The notes below the pieces were generated by a model that was not told where the DNA came from, ran no database searches, and worked only from the letters and a program-made list of their open reading frames with translations. From assembly GCA_032027005.1 (NCBI GenBank), contig JAVSMW010000002.1, positions 153,396 to 217,395 of the forward strand: DNA of 64,000 nt, in the 5' to 3' direction. Below are positions 8,772-17,074 of the stretch, piece after piece. Positions within the stretch are counted from its first letter, which is position 1, and every line of letters starts with the position of its first letter. The DNA comes from JAVSMW01 sp032027005. Lineage in GTDB: Bacteria > Bacillota > Thermincolia > Thermincolales > UBA2595. The position numbers and the translations under genes are program-made.

Positions 8772-9036
8772 ACGCAGAGATAAAAAGGAGAGAATAGAAC
8801 AGAGACGCAGAGAGTGAGTGCTGATACAGGTTAATGCCTTCCATAATTTTAAAAGTATATTCAAATTACGTATTTAAACAAACGTGTAGGTTACGAATAA
8901 CAAACAGTCAATTATTTTAAAATGAAATGTCTCTCTGCGTCTCTGCGGTATGTTTTATATTCTTTTGTTTTTGCTCCGAATATGTTTCTCTGTGTCCTTT
9001 GTGTTCACTGCTTCCTCTGCGTTTCTTTTGGACCAG
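8772..9036. repeat. Dispersed CGCAGAG-type inverted repeat block
   Basis: CAGAGACGCAGAGAG at 8800-8814 is exactly inverted as CTCTCTGCGTCTCTG at 8931-8945, with further degenerate copies (GACGCAGAGA at 8771, CTCTGTGTCC near 8990, CCTCTGCGTTTC near 9015). No coding frame is credible in the 8686-9156 gap. A shorter related block lies at 44981-45025. This looks like a miniature dispersed repeat; I see no transposase. Confidence 0.6.
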
Positions 9037-9156
9037 AAGGAGTGGTGGAAAACAAAAAAGTTCAAGGTGATAAACCTTAAACATATAGAATCTCGTATTT
9101 CCGAGAGGTAAATAATAAATCTGTGGAGGATTTAGAGGCAACCAGGGGGGATAAAG

Positions 9157-10302
9157 ATGATTTATTTGGATAATGCGGCAACAACCTGGCCCAAACCCAG
9201 GGAAACGGTAGCTGCGATAGAAGAATGCATCCGCACTGCCGGAGCAAATCCAGGCCGAGGGGGACACCAAATGTCTCTGGCGGCTGGCAGAATAATCTTA
9301 GAAGCCAGGGAAGCAGTTGCTGAGCTTTTTAATATAGGAGATCCGGCCCAGGTGGTCTTTTGCGGAAATGCCACGGAAGCAGTCAACTTAGCACTGAAAG
9401 GATTTATCAAACCGGGCGAACATATCATCACCACCACGATGGAGCACAATGCAACAGTTAGGCCTCTGTATGTTCTGGCCCGGCAGGGGGTTGAAATTAC
9501 AGAAGTTCCCTGTTCAAAAGAAGGTGTTCTTGACCCGGAGAATATACGCAAGGCAATTAAGACCACAACCAGACTTATTGCAGTGGTTCATGCCTCGAAT
9601 GTAACAGGAACAATCATGCCTGTTGAACAAATAGGAAGAATTGCCCGCGATGCCGGCGTCGCATTTATGGTTGATGCTGCCCAAACTGCAGGGTATCTGG
9701 ATATTGATGTGGTAAAAATGAATATAGATTTACTGGCCTTTACAGGACATAAAGGGCTTTACGGACCCCAGGGTACGGGCGGGTTATACATCAGGCCCAA
9801 ATTAGAATTAAATCCGATTTTTCAGGGTGGTACCGGAAGTAAATCTGAAATGCTGGAACAGCCCGAAGACATGCCTGATAAATATGAAAGCGGCACTCCG
9901 AATACCCCGGGCATAGCAGGCCTGGGTGCGGGAATTCGTTATATCAGATCACGTGGCCTGGATAAAATCAGAGATCATGAAGAGGGCTTAATGTCTCGTT
10001 TTATTGACGGTTTGCAGCAGTTGAAGAAAACAGAAATCTACGGGTTAGCCAGGCCAAAAGAACGAGTCCCGGTGGTTTCAATTAATATTAAAGATCAGGA
10101 TTCTTCAGAGGTTGCCTTTGCCTTAGACAGGGTGTTTCAAATAGCCTGTCGAAGTGGCCTGCACTGCGCACCTGCTGCTCATAAGACCATAGGGACCCTG
10201 GACCGCGGAACGGTAAGATTCAGCCTATCGATGTACAACACGGCAGAAGAGATAGACCAAGTCTTAGAAGCTCTGGCCCAGGTGATTGATGAATTTTCTT
10301 AA
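9157..10302 (+). CDS. Cysteine desulfurase family protein (class V aminotransferase fold)
   Basis: 381 residues, a PLP enzyme of the NifS/SufS-like group that removes sulfur from cysteine. The PLP lysine is in TGHKGLYGPQGTGGLY (about 200-215). The conserved active-site loop CRSGLHCAP, with a Cys able to carry persulfide, is near residue 330. FVDAAQT-like MVDAAQTAGY gives the PLP aspartate. The start region MIYLDNAATTWPKP is typical of the family. It stands alone, convergent with larC. It could supply sulfur for cofactors, possibly for LarE-related chemistry, but that is only inference from position. Confidence 0.88.
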   Translation: MIYLDNAATTWPKPRETVAAIEECIRTAGANPGRGGHQMSLAAGRIILEAREAVAELFNIGDPAQVVFCGNATEAVNLALKGFIKPGEHIITTTMEHNATVRPLYVLARQGVEITEVPCSKEGVLDPENIRKAIKTTTRLIAVVHASNVTGTIMPVEQIGRIARDAGVAFMVDAAQTAGYLDIDVVKMNIDLLAFTGHKGLYGPQGTGGLYIRPKLELNPIFQGGTGSKSEMLEQPEDMPDKYESGTPNTPGIAGLGAGIRYIRSRGLDKIRDHEEGLMSRFIDGLQQLKKTEIYGLARPKERVPVVSINIKDQDSSEVAFALDRVFQIACRSGLHCAPAAHKTIGTLDRGTVRFSLSMYNTAEEIDQVLEALAQVIDEFS

Positions 10303-10334
10303 AGTAAAACCGCAGCGACTACTGCGGTTTTACT
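10303..10334. terminator. Bidirectional terminator between cysteine desulfurase and larC
   Basis: AGTAAAACCGCAG and CTGCGGTTTTACT form a 13-pair stem around a short loop. T or A tracts lie on both sides, and the 3' arm overlaps the last codons of larC on the minus strand, so it can serve both convergent genes. Confidence 0.8.
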
Positions 10335-11533
10335 GCTTTATATGCCTCGGCTTTAGCCAGGTCGTAAACAATTTTCACCGGTGCATTATGCTTCAAAGCC
10401 ACAGCTTTACAGTCTTCCCATTCGGGGGCAACATTCATGACAGACCCAGTGCCGGGATGTCGGGCGACTTTAACTGAGATGAAACCATAAGCTGTTGGAA
10501 CAGATATAATCTCCCGGTCTAATTTGTATCGTTCACAGGGGTAAAGGCGGACACCCAGGGAGGAAGTCTCCCGGAGCAAGAGGTTAATTATGGTGTCCTG
10601 ACTATACATGGGAACGAGGCAGCTCAAAATTTGGCCAGGGCGGCCTTTTTTCATGATTATTGGGGTGACATAAACATCAACTGCCCCGGAAGCCAGCAGG
10701 AGAGACATAATGTGTTCGTAAAATTCAGGGTTCATGTTATCAATATTGGTCTCTATTATGTTGAGATTATCCTCGTGAAAAGCCTTCCCTTTAGAGCCAA
10801 AGCCAGGTCTGGGAGTAGTCGTCTTACCCAGCACAGCCCTCAGAACATTAGGGATTTTGCGGTCTGCCAACCCGGCACCATATCCAATGGCATGTACTTC
10901 TATAGTAGGCATAGGACCGAACTCAGAGGATAAGGTTTTAACTAAAGCTGCACCAGTAGGGGTAACAGTCTCTCCGTTTATGTCACAAGAAACTAACGGG
11001 ACGCCCCGCAGGATTTCCAAAGTTGCCGGAGCCGGCAGTGGTAGAAGACCATGGGCGCACTGGACATAACCTGACCCCAAAGGGAGCGTAGAACAAACTA
11101 TTTTTTCAATGCCAAGAATATCCAAAAGAGTGATAGTTCCCACAATGTCTATAATTGCATCTACAGCACCCACTTCATGAAAATGAACTTTTTCCGGGGG
11201 TAACCCGTGAATCTTTCCCTCGGCTACGGCCAGAGTGTAAAAGACTTTAATGCTTTTTTCTTTAACTGCGGGGGACAAATTACTCCTATTAATAATATCT
11301 AAAATATCCGGTAAGTGTCTATGAGAGTGTGTTGTGTCATCAAGTTCAACTGTGGCTTGAGTAGCTGTGATCCCAACCTTCACAGTCTTGTCGGAAGTAA
11401 GACGGTAACCATTTAAGCCGAGGCCTGACAAATGTTCAGACAATGTTTCCACTGTCACCCCGAAGTCCAGCAGAGCACCCATGAGCATGTCTCCACTGAC
11501 CCCGGCAAAACAGTCAAGATAAAGTGTTTTCAT
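10319..11533 (-). CDS. larC: Nickel-pincer cofactor biosynthesis protein LarC
   Basis: 404 residues (DUF111 family). LarC inserts nickel into the dithio-pyridinium mononucleotide precursor to finish the nickel-pincer cofactor of lactate racemase-type enzymes, in a CTP-dependent reaction. The start MKTLYLDCFAGVSGDMLMGA and the HFHEVGAVDAIIDIVG segment are hallmarks. It is a single continuous frame; some homologues are made as two pieces by frameshifting, which is not needed here. It overlaps larB by four bases. No larA is in the window. Confidence 0.93.
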   Translation of the reverse strand: MKTLYLDCFAGVSGDMLMGALLDFGVTVETLSEHLSGLGLNGYRLTSDKTVKVGITATQATVELDDTTHSHRHLPDILDIINRSNLSPAVKEKSIKVFYTLAVAEGKIHGLPPEKVHFHEVGAVDAIIDIVGTITLLDILGIEKIVCSTLPLGSGYVQCAHGLLPLPAPATLEILRGVPLVSCDINGETVTPTGAALVKTLSSEFGPMPTIEVHAIGYGAGLADRKIPNVLRAVLGKTTTPRPGFGSKGKAFHEDNLNIIETNIDNMNPEFYEHIMSLLLASGAVDVYVTPIIMKKGRPGQILSCLVPMYSQDTIINLLLRETSSLGVRLYPCERYKLDREIISVPTAYGFISVKVARHPGTGSVMNVAPEWEDCKAVALKHNAPVKIVYDLAKAEAYKAVKPQ

Positions 11534-12291
11534 AATCTACCTTCTTTCAGCCTGATAATAGAGGCAGCCATTGTTGCGGCACCGAAACCGTTGTCTATAT
11601 TGACTACGGCTATCCCTGCGGCGCAAGAATTGAGCATGGCCAACAGGGCAGCCAAGCCGCCAAAACTGGCGCCATAACCGATGCTGGTTGGCACTGCGAC
11701 GACCGGGACATCAACAAGTCCACCGACCACACTGGCCAAAGCCCCTTCCATGCCGGCAACAACAATAATCACGGCAGCTTGGGCCAAAAGGTGTCTATAA
11801 GACAAAAGCCGGTGAATACCTGCGACACCAACATCATAGAGTCTGGTGACAGTATTGCCCATTATTTCGGCAGTAACTGCTGCTTCTTCGGCTACAGGGA
11901 GATCGGCTGTACCGGCGCTGATAATTAAAAGCGGACTCTGAAACTTGGGTCCCGGATCTCCTTCTATTGTAATACATCTGGCAACCTGGTGATACTTTGC
12001 TGCCGGGTTTATGTCAAATAGGGCATTATAGTGTTCCGGCGTTGCCCTGGTGGCCAGAATGTTTCTATGGGCAGAATTAATTTTTTCGATAATAGCTGCG
12101 ACGTGCTCAGGCTGCTTACCCTGGCAGAACACTACTTCTGGGAACCCGGTACGCAATGAGCGGTGGTGATCAATCTTGGCATAGCCGAGATCCTCGAAAG
12201 GAAGGGATATCAGAGTTTCCAGGGCCTGATCGATGCCAACAGAACCGTTCTTGACCTGTTCAAGCAGGTTGGCCAGAGAATCCTTATCCAT
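11530..12291 (-). CDS. larB: Nickel-pincer cofactor biosynthesis protein LarB
   Basis: 253 residues. LarB carboxylates and hydrolyses nicotinic acid adenine dinucleotide to make the pyridinium-3,5-biscarboxylate precursor. The C-terminal two thirds resemble the PurE/AIR carboxylase fold (SAGTADLPVAEEAAVTAE; GMEGALASVVGGLVDVPVVA; SIGYGASFGGLAALLAML). It is translationally coupled to larE upstream (eight-base overlap) and larC downstream (four bases). Confidence 0.93.
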   Translation of the reverse strand: MDKDSLANLLEQVKNGSVGIDQALETLISLPFEDLGYAKIDHHRSLRTGFPEVVFCQGKQPEHVAAIIEKINSAHRNILATRATPEHYNALFDINPAAKYHQVARCITIEGDPGPKFQSPLLIISAGTADLPVAEEAAVTAEIMGNTVTRLYDVGVAGIHRLLSYRHLLAQAAVIIVVAGMEGALASVVGGLVDVPVVAVPTSIGYGASFGGLAALLAMLNSCAAGIAVVNIDNGFGAATMAASIIRLKEGRL

Positions 12292-13108
12292 TAATTATCT
12301 CCTTTGCAAGCACTTCATTCATGCTGCCACTGCGAAATCCCTGCAGATCAACAGTTATGTATGCGAAGCCCAGTGATTTGAGTTTGGCAGTTATTTTCTG
12401 GCATAATGGATTAGAAATAATCTCAGCAAAATTCTTTTGCGGCACTTCGATCCGGGCGATGTCGCCATGATGGCGCACCCGGCATTCAAAGAAACCCAGG
12501 GATTGCAGGAAGCGCTCAGATTCTTCGACCTGTCGCAGCTTTGCGGGCTCAATAGTATGGCCATAGGGAAATCTTGAGGACAAGCAGGGCATACTAGGTT
12601 TGTTCCAATTTGGCAAACCAGATTCCCTGGCCAGGAGGCGAATTTCCTCTTTTGTTAATTCTGCTTCCTGCAGGGGGTGCCTGACTGCCAATTCTTCGCT
12701 GGCCTTCAGGCCAGGTCTGAAATCCCTGAGGTCATCAGCATTAGCTCCATCAACTACGAAAGCCAGGTTTTGTTCCCTGGCAATATTCCAAAGCTGGGTG
12801 AATAGCTCCATTTTACAGTGATAACATCTGTCAGGAGGATTTTGCACAAATAATTCATTTTCTAATTCGTTGGTCTCTATAACTCGCTGTTTAGCACCAA
12901 GAGACTGGGCAATGATGGCAGCACTTTCAGCTTCCTCTGCTGTATAGGTCTCAGAGCTGCCGGTAACTGCCAGTACTTTGGACGGACCTAAAACATCAGA
13001 AGCAATCTTCACTAAAAAGGTACTGTCAATGCCCCCTGAGTACGCCACTAAAACTGATTTCATATCTGTCAGAATTCGCTTTAAATGCTCCAATTTTTTT
13101 GAGGTCAT
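12284..13108 (-). CDS. larE: ATP-dependent sulfur transferase LarE
   Basis: 274 residues. LarE adenylates and thiolates the biscarboxylate precursor of the nickel-pincer cofactor. The PP-loop SGGIDS is at residues 24-29. Three cysteines are visible: C95 and C98 in PDRCYHCK, and C175 in KPSMPCLSSR, which aligns with the sacrificial Cys of Lactiplantibacillus LarE. The three-Cys pattern is that of LarE forms reported to bind a [4Fe-4S] cluster and reuse sulfur instead of sacrificing the cysteine. It is first in the larE-larB-larC operon. Confidence 0.92.
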   Translation of the reverse strand: MTSKKLEHLKRILTDMKSVLVAYSGGIDSTFLVKIASDVLGPSKVLAVTGSSETYTAEEAESAAIIAQSLGAKQRVIETNELENELFVQNPPDRCYHCKMELFTQLWNIAREQNLAFVVDGANADDLRDFRPGLKASEELAVRHPLQEAELTKEEIRLLARESGLPNWNKPSMPCLSSRFPYGHTIEPAKLRQVEESERFLQSLGFFECRVRHHGDIARIEVPQKNFAEIISNPLCQKITAKLKSLGFAYITVDLQGFRSGSMNEVLAKEIING

Positions 13109-13151
13109 TTTTTATTGCTATCCTCCAAACTCTAAGTCTAATCGTGGTTTC

Positions 13152-13181
13152 ATTTTAATATATCGGGGAAAACATTGTCAA
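13152..13181 (-). promoter_or_regulatory. Promoter for the larEBC operon
   Basis: On the minus strand, TTGACA (complement of 13176-13181) and TAAAAT (complement of 13152-13157) are 18 bases apart, about 45 bases upstream of larE. Confidence 0.6.
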
Positions 13182-13306
13182 CAATATAGCCAACGGCAAA
13201 TGAACCGGTTCTGGGCGGTAAATAAATCACACTTCTGTGAGAGGATTTTGTCATATTATGTTGAAAACTATATGGTCAAGTTTTTTAAGGGGGCATGAGC
13301 TTAGTA

Positions 13307-13816
13307 ATGGAACAAATCCTAACAATTATTAATACTTATAATACAGAAATTACCTTGACAGCTGTCCTTTTATCGGTTGTTACACTGTTATTATGGCTAA
13401 TTAATTTCTGGCGAACCAGAAAAATCATGAAAAAGTATAAAATTTTGACGAATGGCCTGGAAGGCCGGAATTTTGAACAGTTATTAGCGGACCATATGGA
13501 GTCAGTAAATAAAGCTCTGACTAAAACCCGGGAAGTTGAAAGTTATTACAGGATCCTTAAAAAAATGGCGGAAAAATCAATTCAGCATGTCGGTCTGGTA
13601 CGGTTTAACGCCTTTAATAATACCGGCAGTGACTTGAGTTTTGCCATAGCTTTGCTGGATTACCAGGGAGATGGCATTGTTCTGAGTAGTATATTTGGCC
13701 GGGAAGAGAGTCATGCTTATGCTAAGCCCGTCAAACAAGGGGTATCCAGTTATAATTTATCCAATGAGGAAAAAGAAGCAATAAATAAAGCTATGGAAGA
13801 TTGCGTAACTAAATAG
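13307..13816 (+). CDS. DUF4446 family membrane-anchored protein
   Basis: 169 residues. One transmembrane helix (about 14-34, LTAVLLSVVTLLLWLINFW) is followed by a coiled-coil-like basic segment and a compact domain containing VGLVRFNAFNNTGSDLSFA, which I recognise as DUF4446. These genes commonly sit near parAB in Clostridia; the function is unknown. ATG 13307 is 13 bases from AAGGGGG; an in-frame ATG at 13295 is only one base from it, so the start is uncertain by four residues. Confidence 0.8.
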   Translation: MEQILTIINTYNTEITLTAVLLSVVTLLLWLINFWRTRKIMKKYKILTNGLEGRNFEQLLADHMESVNKALTKTREVESYYRILKKMAEKSIQHVGLVRFNAFNNTGSDLSFAIALLDYQGDGIVLSSIFGREESHAYAKPVKQGVSSYNLSNEEKEAINKAMEDCVTK

Positions 13817-13835
13817 CAGATCTGGAATATTAGCT

Positions 13836-13878
13836 AATCCTCCCGCAAACACTAAGGTAAAAATCGGGGGGATTTTTT
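13836..13878 (+). terminator. Intrinsic terminator after DUF4446 gene
   Basis: AATCCTCCCG (13836-13845) pairs with CGGGGGGATT (13865-13874, one G-T pair), followed by a T run. Confidence 0.7.
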
Positions 13879-13898
13879 ATTTGGATGGAGGGACAAGG

Positions 13899-14579
13899 GT
13901 GATTTTTGCAAATCGGCAGAAGGCTGGGAATGAACTCGGTCAAGCCTTACAAAAGTACAAAAATGAAGATTTGGTAGTTATAGGTATTCCTCGCGGCGGA
14001 GTGGTAGTAGCCGCCCGGGTTGCCAAAATCCTGAGAACTTCTCTGGATGTGATAATACCCAGGAAAATCGGTGCACCTCATAACCCTGAAGTAGCTATAG
14101 GAGCAGTAACCCAGGACGGCACATTGATCAAAGATGAAGCTCTGATAAAACTTTTGGGAATTACAGATACTGAGATTTTTGATCTGGCCGGTCAGGTTGA
14201 GCACGAAATATCCCGCAGAGTCAAAATATACAGAGGCGGCCGCTCGGGCGTTGTGATGCGTAATAAAACAGTAATCATCGTTGATGACGGAATTGCCACC
14301 GGATTTACAATCAAAGCGGCACTTCAGTCCGTCCGAAAGTCTGAGGCTAACCGGCTGGTTTTGGCAGTCCCGGTTGCCCCGTCTGAAACTATCGCGGAAC
14401 TGAATAAGCTGGTAGATGATCTTGTTTGTCTGGATGCACCCGAGGTATTTTATGCCGTAGGGCAATTCTATTCGGATTTTGACCAGACTACAGATGAAGA
14501 AGTCATCGAGTTACTGGCAGAAGCCAATCTGTTGGTTTCATCCAGGACTGCCAGTGCTTCATCAAGGCTGTTCACATAA
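13899..14579 (+). CDS. Phosphoribosyltransferase family protein
   Basis: 226 residues. The PRPP-binding motif VIIVDDGIATGFT lies at about 125-137, and IPRGGVVVAARVA and PRKIGAPHNPEVAIGAV near the N-terminus match the family of predicted phosphoribosyltransferases (COG1926) of unknown substrate. GTG 13899 is chosen because GGAGGGA lies six bases upstream; the longer frame from TTG 13881 would place that site inside the gene. The gene is convergent with yyaC. Confidence 0.82.
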   Translation: MIFANRQKAGNELGQALQKYKNEDLVVIGIPRGGVVVAARVAKILRTSLDVIIPRKIGAPHNPEVAIGAVTQDGTLIKDEALIKLLGITDTEIFDLAGQVEHEISRRVKIYRGGRSGVVMRNKTVIIVDDGIATGFTIKAALQSVRKSEANRLVLAVPVAPSETIAELNKLVDDLVCLDAPEVFYAVGQFYSDFDQTTDEEVIELLAEANLLVSSRTASASSRLFT

Positions 14580-14622
14580 TCAGAATCCTTAAAAATAAAC
14601 TGAAAAACACCCCGAAGGGTGT

Positions 14623-15192
14623 CTAACACATAGGACAACGATGAATGCCATCACTGATTATTTTCGCCATTTTCATGACTATGTGCAGCCTGGTGTTTTG
14701 CAGAACAAAATATTCCATGAATCCGCCCACATTGACTACCCCGGTAATATGCAGATCCCCCACCGCAGGCAGGTGTTTGTTGACTCCTGCTCCCGGTTTT
14801 AAAGAGCCCTCCCCGATATTTATATAACCAATATTATCAATATTGCCCAGACAAGCATCGATGGCAATTACAAAGGGGTTCTTAAACTCTTCGATAATGT
14901 GTAAATACTGAGGCAGATTGCTGGCGTGCACCGGGTTCTCAAGAGTTCCCATGATTTTAAAATATTGATGATTAATCTCTTGAAGTTTAGTGCCCACAAT
15001 AGGACCGAGACTGTCTCCTGTAGACCGGTCAGTGCCGATACATACCAATATCCGGGTGCGGTTTGGGTCTACATTCATTTTGTATAACCGATCAGAAAAA
15101 GCATTGGCAAATTTACATGTAGCGTCCTGATCTTCGATATGAATTCTGGTTGGGGGTGAGGTATTCCGCTTAAATGAAGACAAGAAGGACAT
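14623..15192 (-). CDS. yyaC: Spore protease-like protein YyaC
   Basis: 189 residues, related to the germination protease GPR fold. Key stretches are CIGTDRSTGDSLGPIVG (about 51-67), AIDACLGNIDNIGYINIGEGSLKPGAGV (about 109-136) and ITGVVNVGGFMEYFVLQ. It is found almost only in endospore formers and lies near the origin in Bacillus and Clostridia. A short hairpin (about 14604-14624) overlaps its stop and can terminate both this gene and the convergent phosphoribosyltransferase. Confidence 0.88.
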   Translation of the reverse strand: MSFLSSFKRNTSPPTRIHIEDQDATCKFANAFSDRLYKMNVDPNRTRILVCIGTDRSTGDSLGPIVGTKLQEINHQYFKIMGTLENPVHASNLPQYLHIIEEFKNPFVIAIDACLGNIDNIGYINIGEGSLKPGAGVNKHLPAVGDLHITGVVNVGGFMEYFVLQNTRLHIVMKMAKIISDGIHRCPMC

Positions 15193-15384
15193 ATAATACC
15201 TCCCGGAAAAGTATTTTCCGAGATATTTATATGTAGAGGGAATTTAAAATATACTCTTTTAGTTAAAAAAGGAGTTTGCCCCATAACTGTCGAAAAAATT
15301 AAATGCTATGCTGGAAATGATTTGCGCTGGTAAGGTTTTTAATAATATTTAATGGATAAAATAATAAGATATAAGTGAAACTTA

Positions 15385-15485
15385 CTTCAGATGGAGTTTC
15401 ATACTCCATCTGAAGTTTAGTTGAACTTATCCAGGGGCTTAGCGCCACTTACTTCCTGCTAATAGAAGCGGGAGTCTTAGTGGCG
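15385..15485. repeat. Two strong hairpins in the yyaC-aminopeptidase gap
   Basis: Hairpin 1 (15385-15415): CTTCAGATGGAGT pairs perfectly with ACTCCATCTGAAG around five bases. Hairpin 2 (15443-15485): CGCCACT pairs with AGTGGCG, and the inner part (CTTCCTGC against GCGGGAG) pairs further. No open frame covers the 15193-15529 gap. They could be leader structures for the aminopeptidase gene or a dispersed palindrome. No T run follows, so they are not plain terminators. Confidence 0.5.
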
Positions 15486-15529
15486 ATTAGCCATCGGGTT
15501 AAGAGTTACCAACAAATAGGAGGCTTTAA

Positions 15530-16963
15530 ATGGACAAGGAAAGTAAAGAACGCTGGAAAAAACTTAAAGAAGAACTATGTTTTGAACAAAAATTAGTTTG
15601 GGATAGGCTTTCAGTGGCGGAAAAAGAAGAAGCTATGAAATTTTCCGAGGATTATAAAACATTTTTAAACAATGCCAAAACTGAGCGGGAATCAATTCGC
15701 GAAATTGTGCGGATGGCTGAGGAGCAGGGTTTTGTCTCGTTGGATGAGATAGCCGCCAGGGGCAAAAAGGTGCGACCGGGCAATAAAGTCTACACAGTAA
15801 GCAAAGAAAAAAATGTGGTTTTAGCAGTTATAGGCAAAGAACCGCTGTGGCATGGTTTTAACCTGGTGGGCTCTCATGTTGATGCTCCCAGGCTTGACTT
15901 AAAGCCCCTCCCCCTGTATGAAGATCAGGGCATCGGAATGTTAAAAACCCATTACTATGGTGGGATTAAAAAATATCAGTGGCTTTCACAGCCACTCTCT
16001 TTGCACGGGGTGGTAATCAAACAAAATGGAGAAAAAGTTAATATTCGTCTGGGGGATGATGAAAAAGACCCCAAATTTGTGATTACAGATTTACTGCCCC
16101 ACCTGTCGAAGGATCAAATGCAGAAGAAAATAATTGATGCAGTCAGCGGAGAAGCCCTGAATATTTTGGCCGGTACCCTGCCCCTGGAAGAAAAAGATGC
16201 CAAAGAACGGGTGAAACTTGCTCTCCTGGAAATTATAAATATGAAATATGGCATCAATGAAGAGGACTTGACCAGCGCGGAGCTGGAACTTGTCCCGGCC
16301 GGCAATGCCTGTGATATCGGTTTTGACCGGAGTTTGGTAGGTGCTTATGGGCAGGATGACCGTATTTGCGCCTATACCTCTCTGAGGGCTGTTTTTAACT
16401 GTGTAAACCCTCTACGAACAGGGATGGCCCTCTTTGTAGATAAAGAGGAAATCGGCAGTACCGGTAACACCGGGATGAGATCACGCTTTTTTGAAAATAC
16501 AGTAGCTGAATTATTGCATTTGACCGCCGGAGATTATGATGAAATTTACTGCCGTAAGGCCTTGGCCAACGGAAGGGCCTTGTCGGCAGATGTTGGAGCC
16601 GCGGTAGACCCTAACTGGGAAGGCGTTTTTGATAAGCATAATGCCGCCAGGCTGGGCTATGGTGTAGTTATGACAAAGTATACCGGATCTGGTGGAAAAT
16701 ACTCAACCAGTGATGCAAATGCTGAATTTGTGGCAGAAGTCCGCAGGATTTTTGGTGAAAAAAAGGTCATATGGCAAACCGGTGAACTGGGCAAAGTTGA
16801 CCAGGGCGGCGGTGGCACTATCGCCCAGTATATTGCCAGATATGGGCTGGAGGTTTTGGATTGTGGTCCGGCCCTGCTCAGTATGCATTCTCCTGTAGAG
16901 CTTGCCCATAAAGGAGATATTTACATGTGCTTCAAGGCTTATGAGGCCTTTATAAACAGCTAG
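15530..16963 (+). CDS. M18 family zinc aminopeptidase
   Basis: 477 residues, an M18 (aspartyl aminopeptidase-like) metallopeptidase that trims N-terminal residues from peptides in the cytoplasm. Metal-site stretches seen: GSHVDAPRLDLKP (about 113-125), the long internal insertion typical of M18, DKEEIGSTGNTGMRS (about 302-316), DVGAAVDPNWE, and the C-terminal SMHSPVELAHKGD with the last His ligand. ATG 15530 has AGGAGG upstream. A terminator follows at 16965-16988. Confidence 0.92.
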   Translation: MDKESKERWKKLKEELCFEQKLVWDRLSVAEKEEAMKFSEDYKTFLNNAKTERESIREIVRMAEEQGFVSLDEIAARGKKVRPGNKVYTVSKEKNVVLAVIGKEPLWHGFNLVGSHVDAPRLDLKPLPLYEDQGIGMLKTHYYGGIKKYQWLSQPLSLHGVVIKQNGEKVNIRLGDDEKDPKFVITDLLPHLSKDQMQKKIIDAVSGEALNILAGTLPLEEKDAKERVKLALLEIINMKYGINEEDLTSAELELVPAGNACDIGFDRSLVGAYGQDDRICAYTSLRAVFNCVNPLRTGMALFVDKEEIGSTGNTGMRSRFFENTVAELLHLTAGDYDEIYCRKALANGRALSADVGAAVDPNWEGVFDKHNAARLGYGVVMTKYTGSGGKYSTSDANAEFVAEVRRIFGEKKVIWQTGELGKVDQGGGGTIAQYIARYGLEVLDCGPALLSMHSPVELAHKGDIYMCFKAYEAFINS

Positions 16964-16964
16964 G

Positions 16965-16988
16965 AAAGGGCTATGCAGCCCTTTTTTA
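16965..16988 (+). terminator. Intrinsic terminator after aminopeptidase
   Basis: AAAGGGCT and AGCCCTTT around ATGC form an eight-pair stem followed by a T run. Confidence 0.85.
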
Positions 16989-17074
16989 CTTGGCTGTCCG
17001 GAAGGATTTACATCAATCCCGTCGAAGTTTAAAGTAATTTTATGTTAGCATTCTCAAACGGGGGTTTGATCTGG

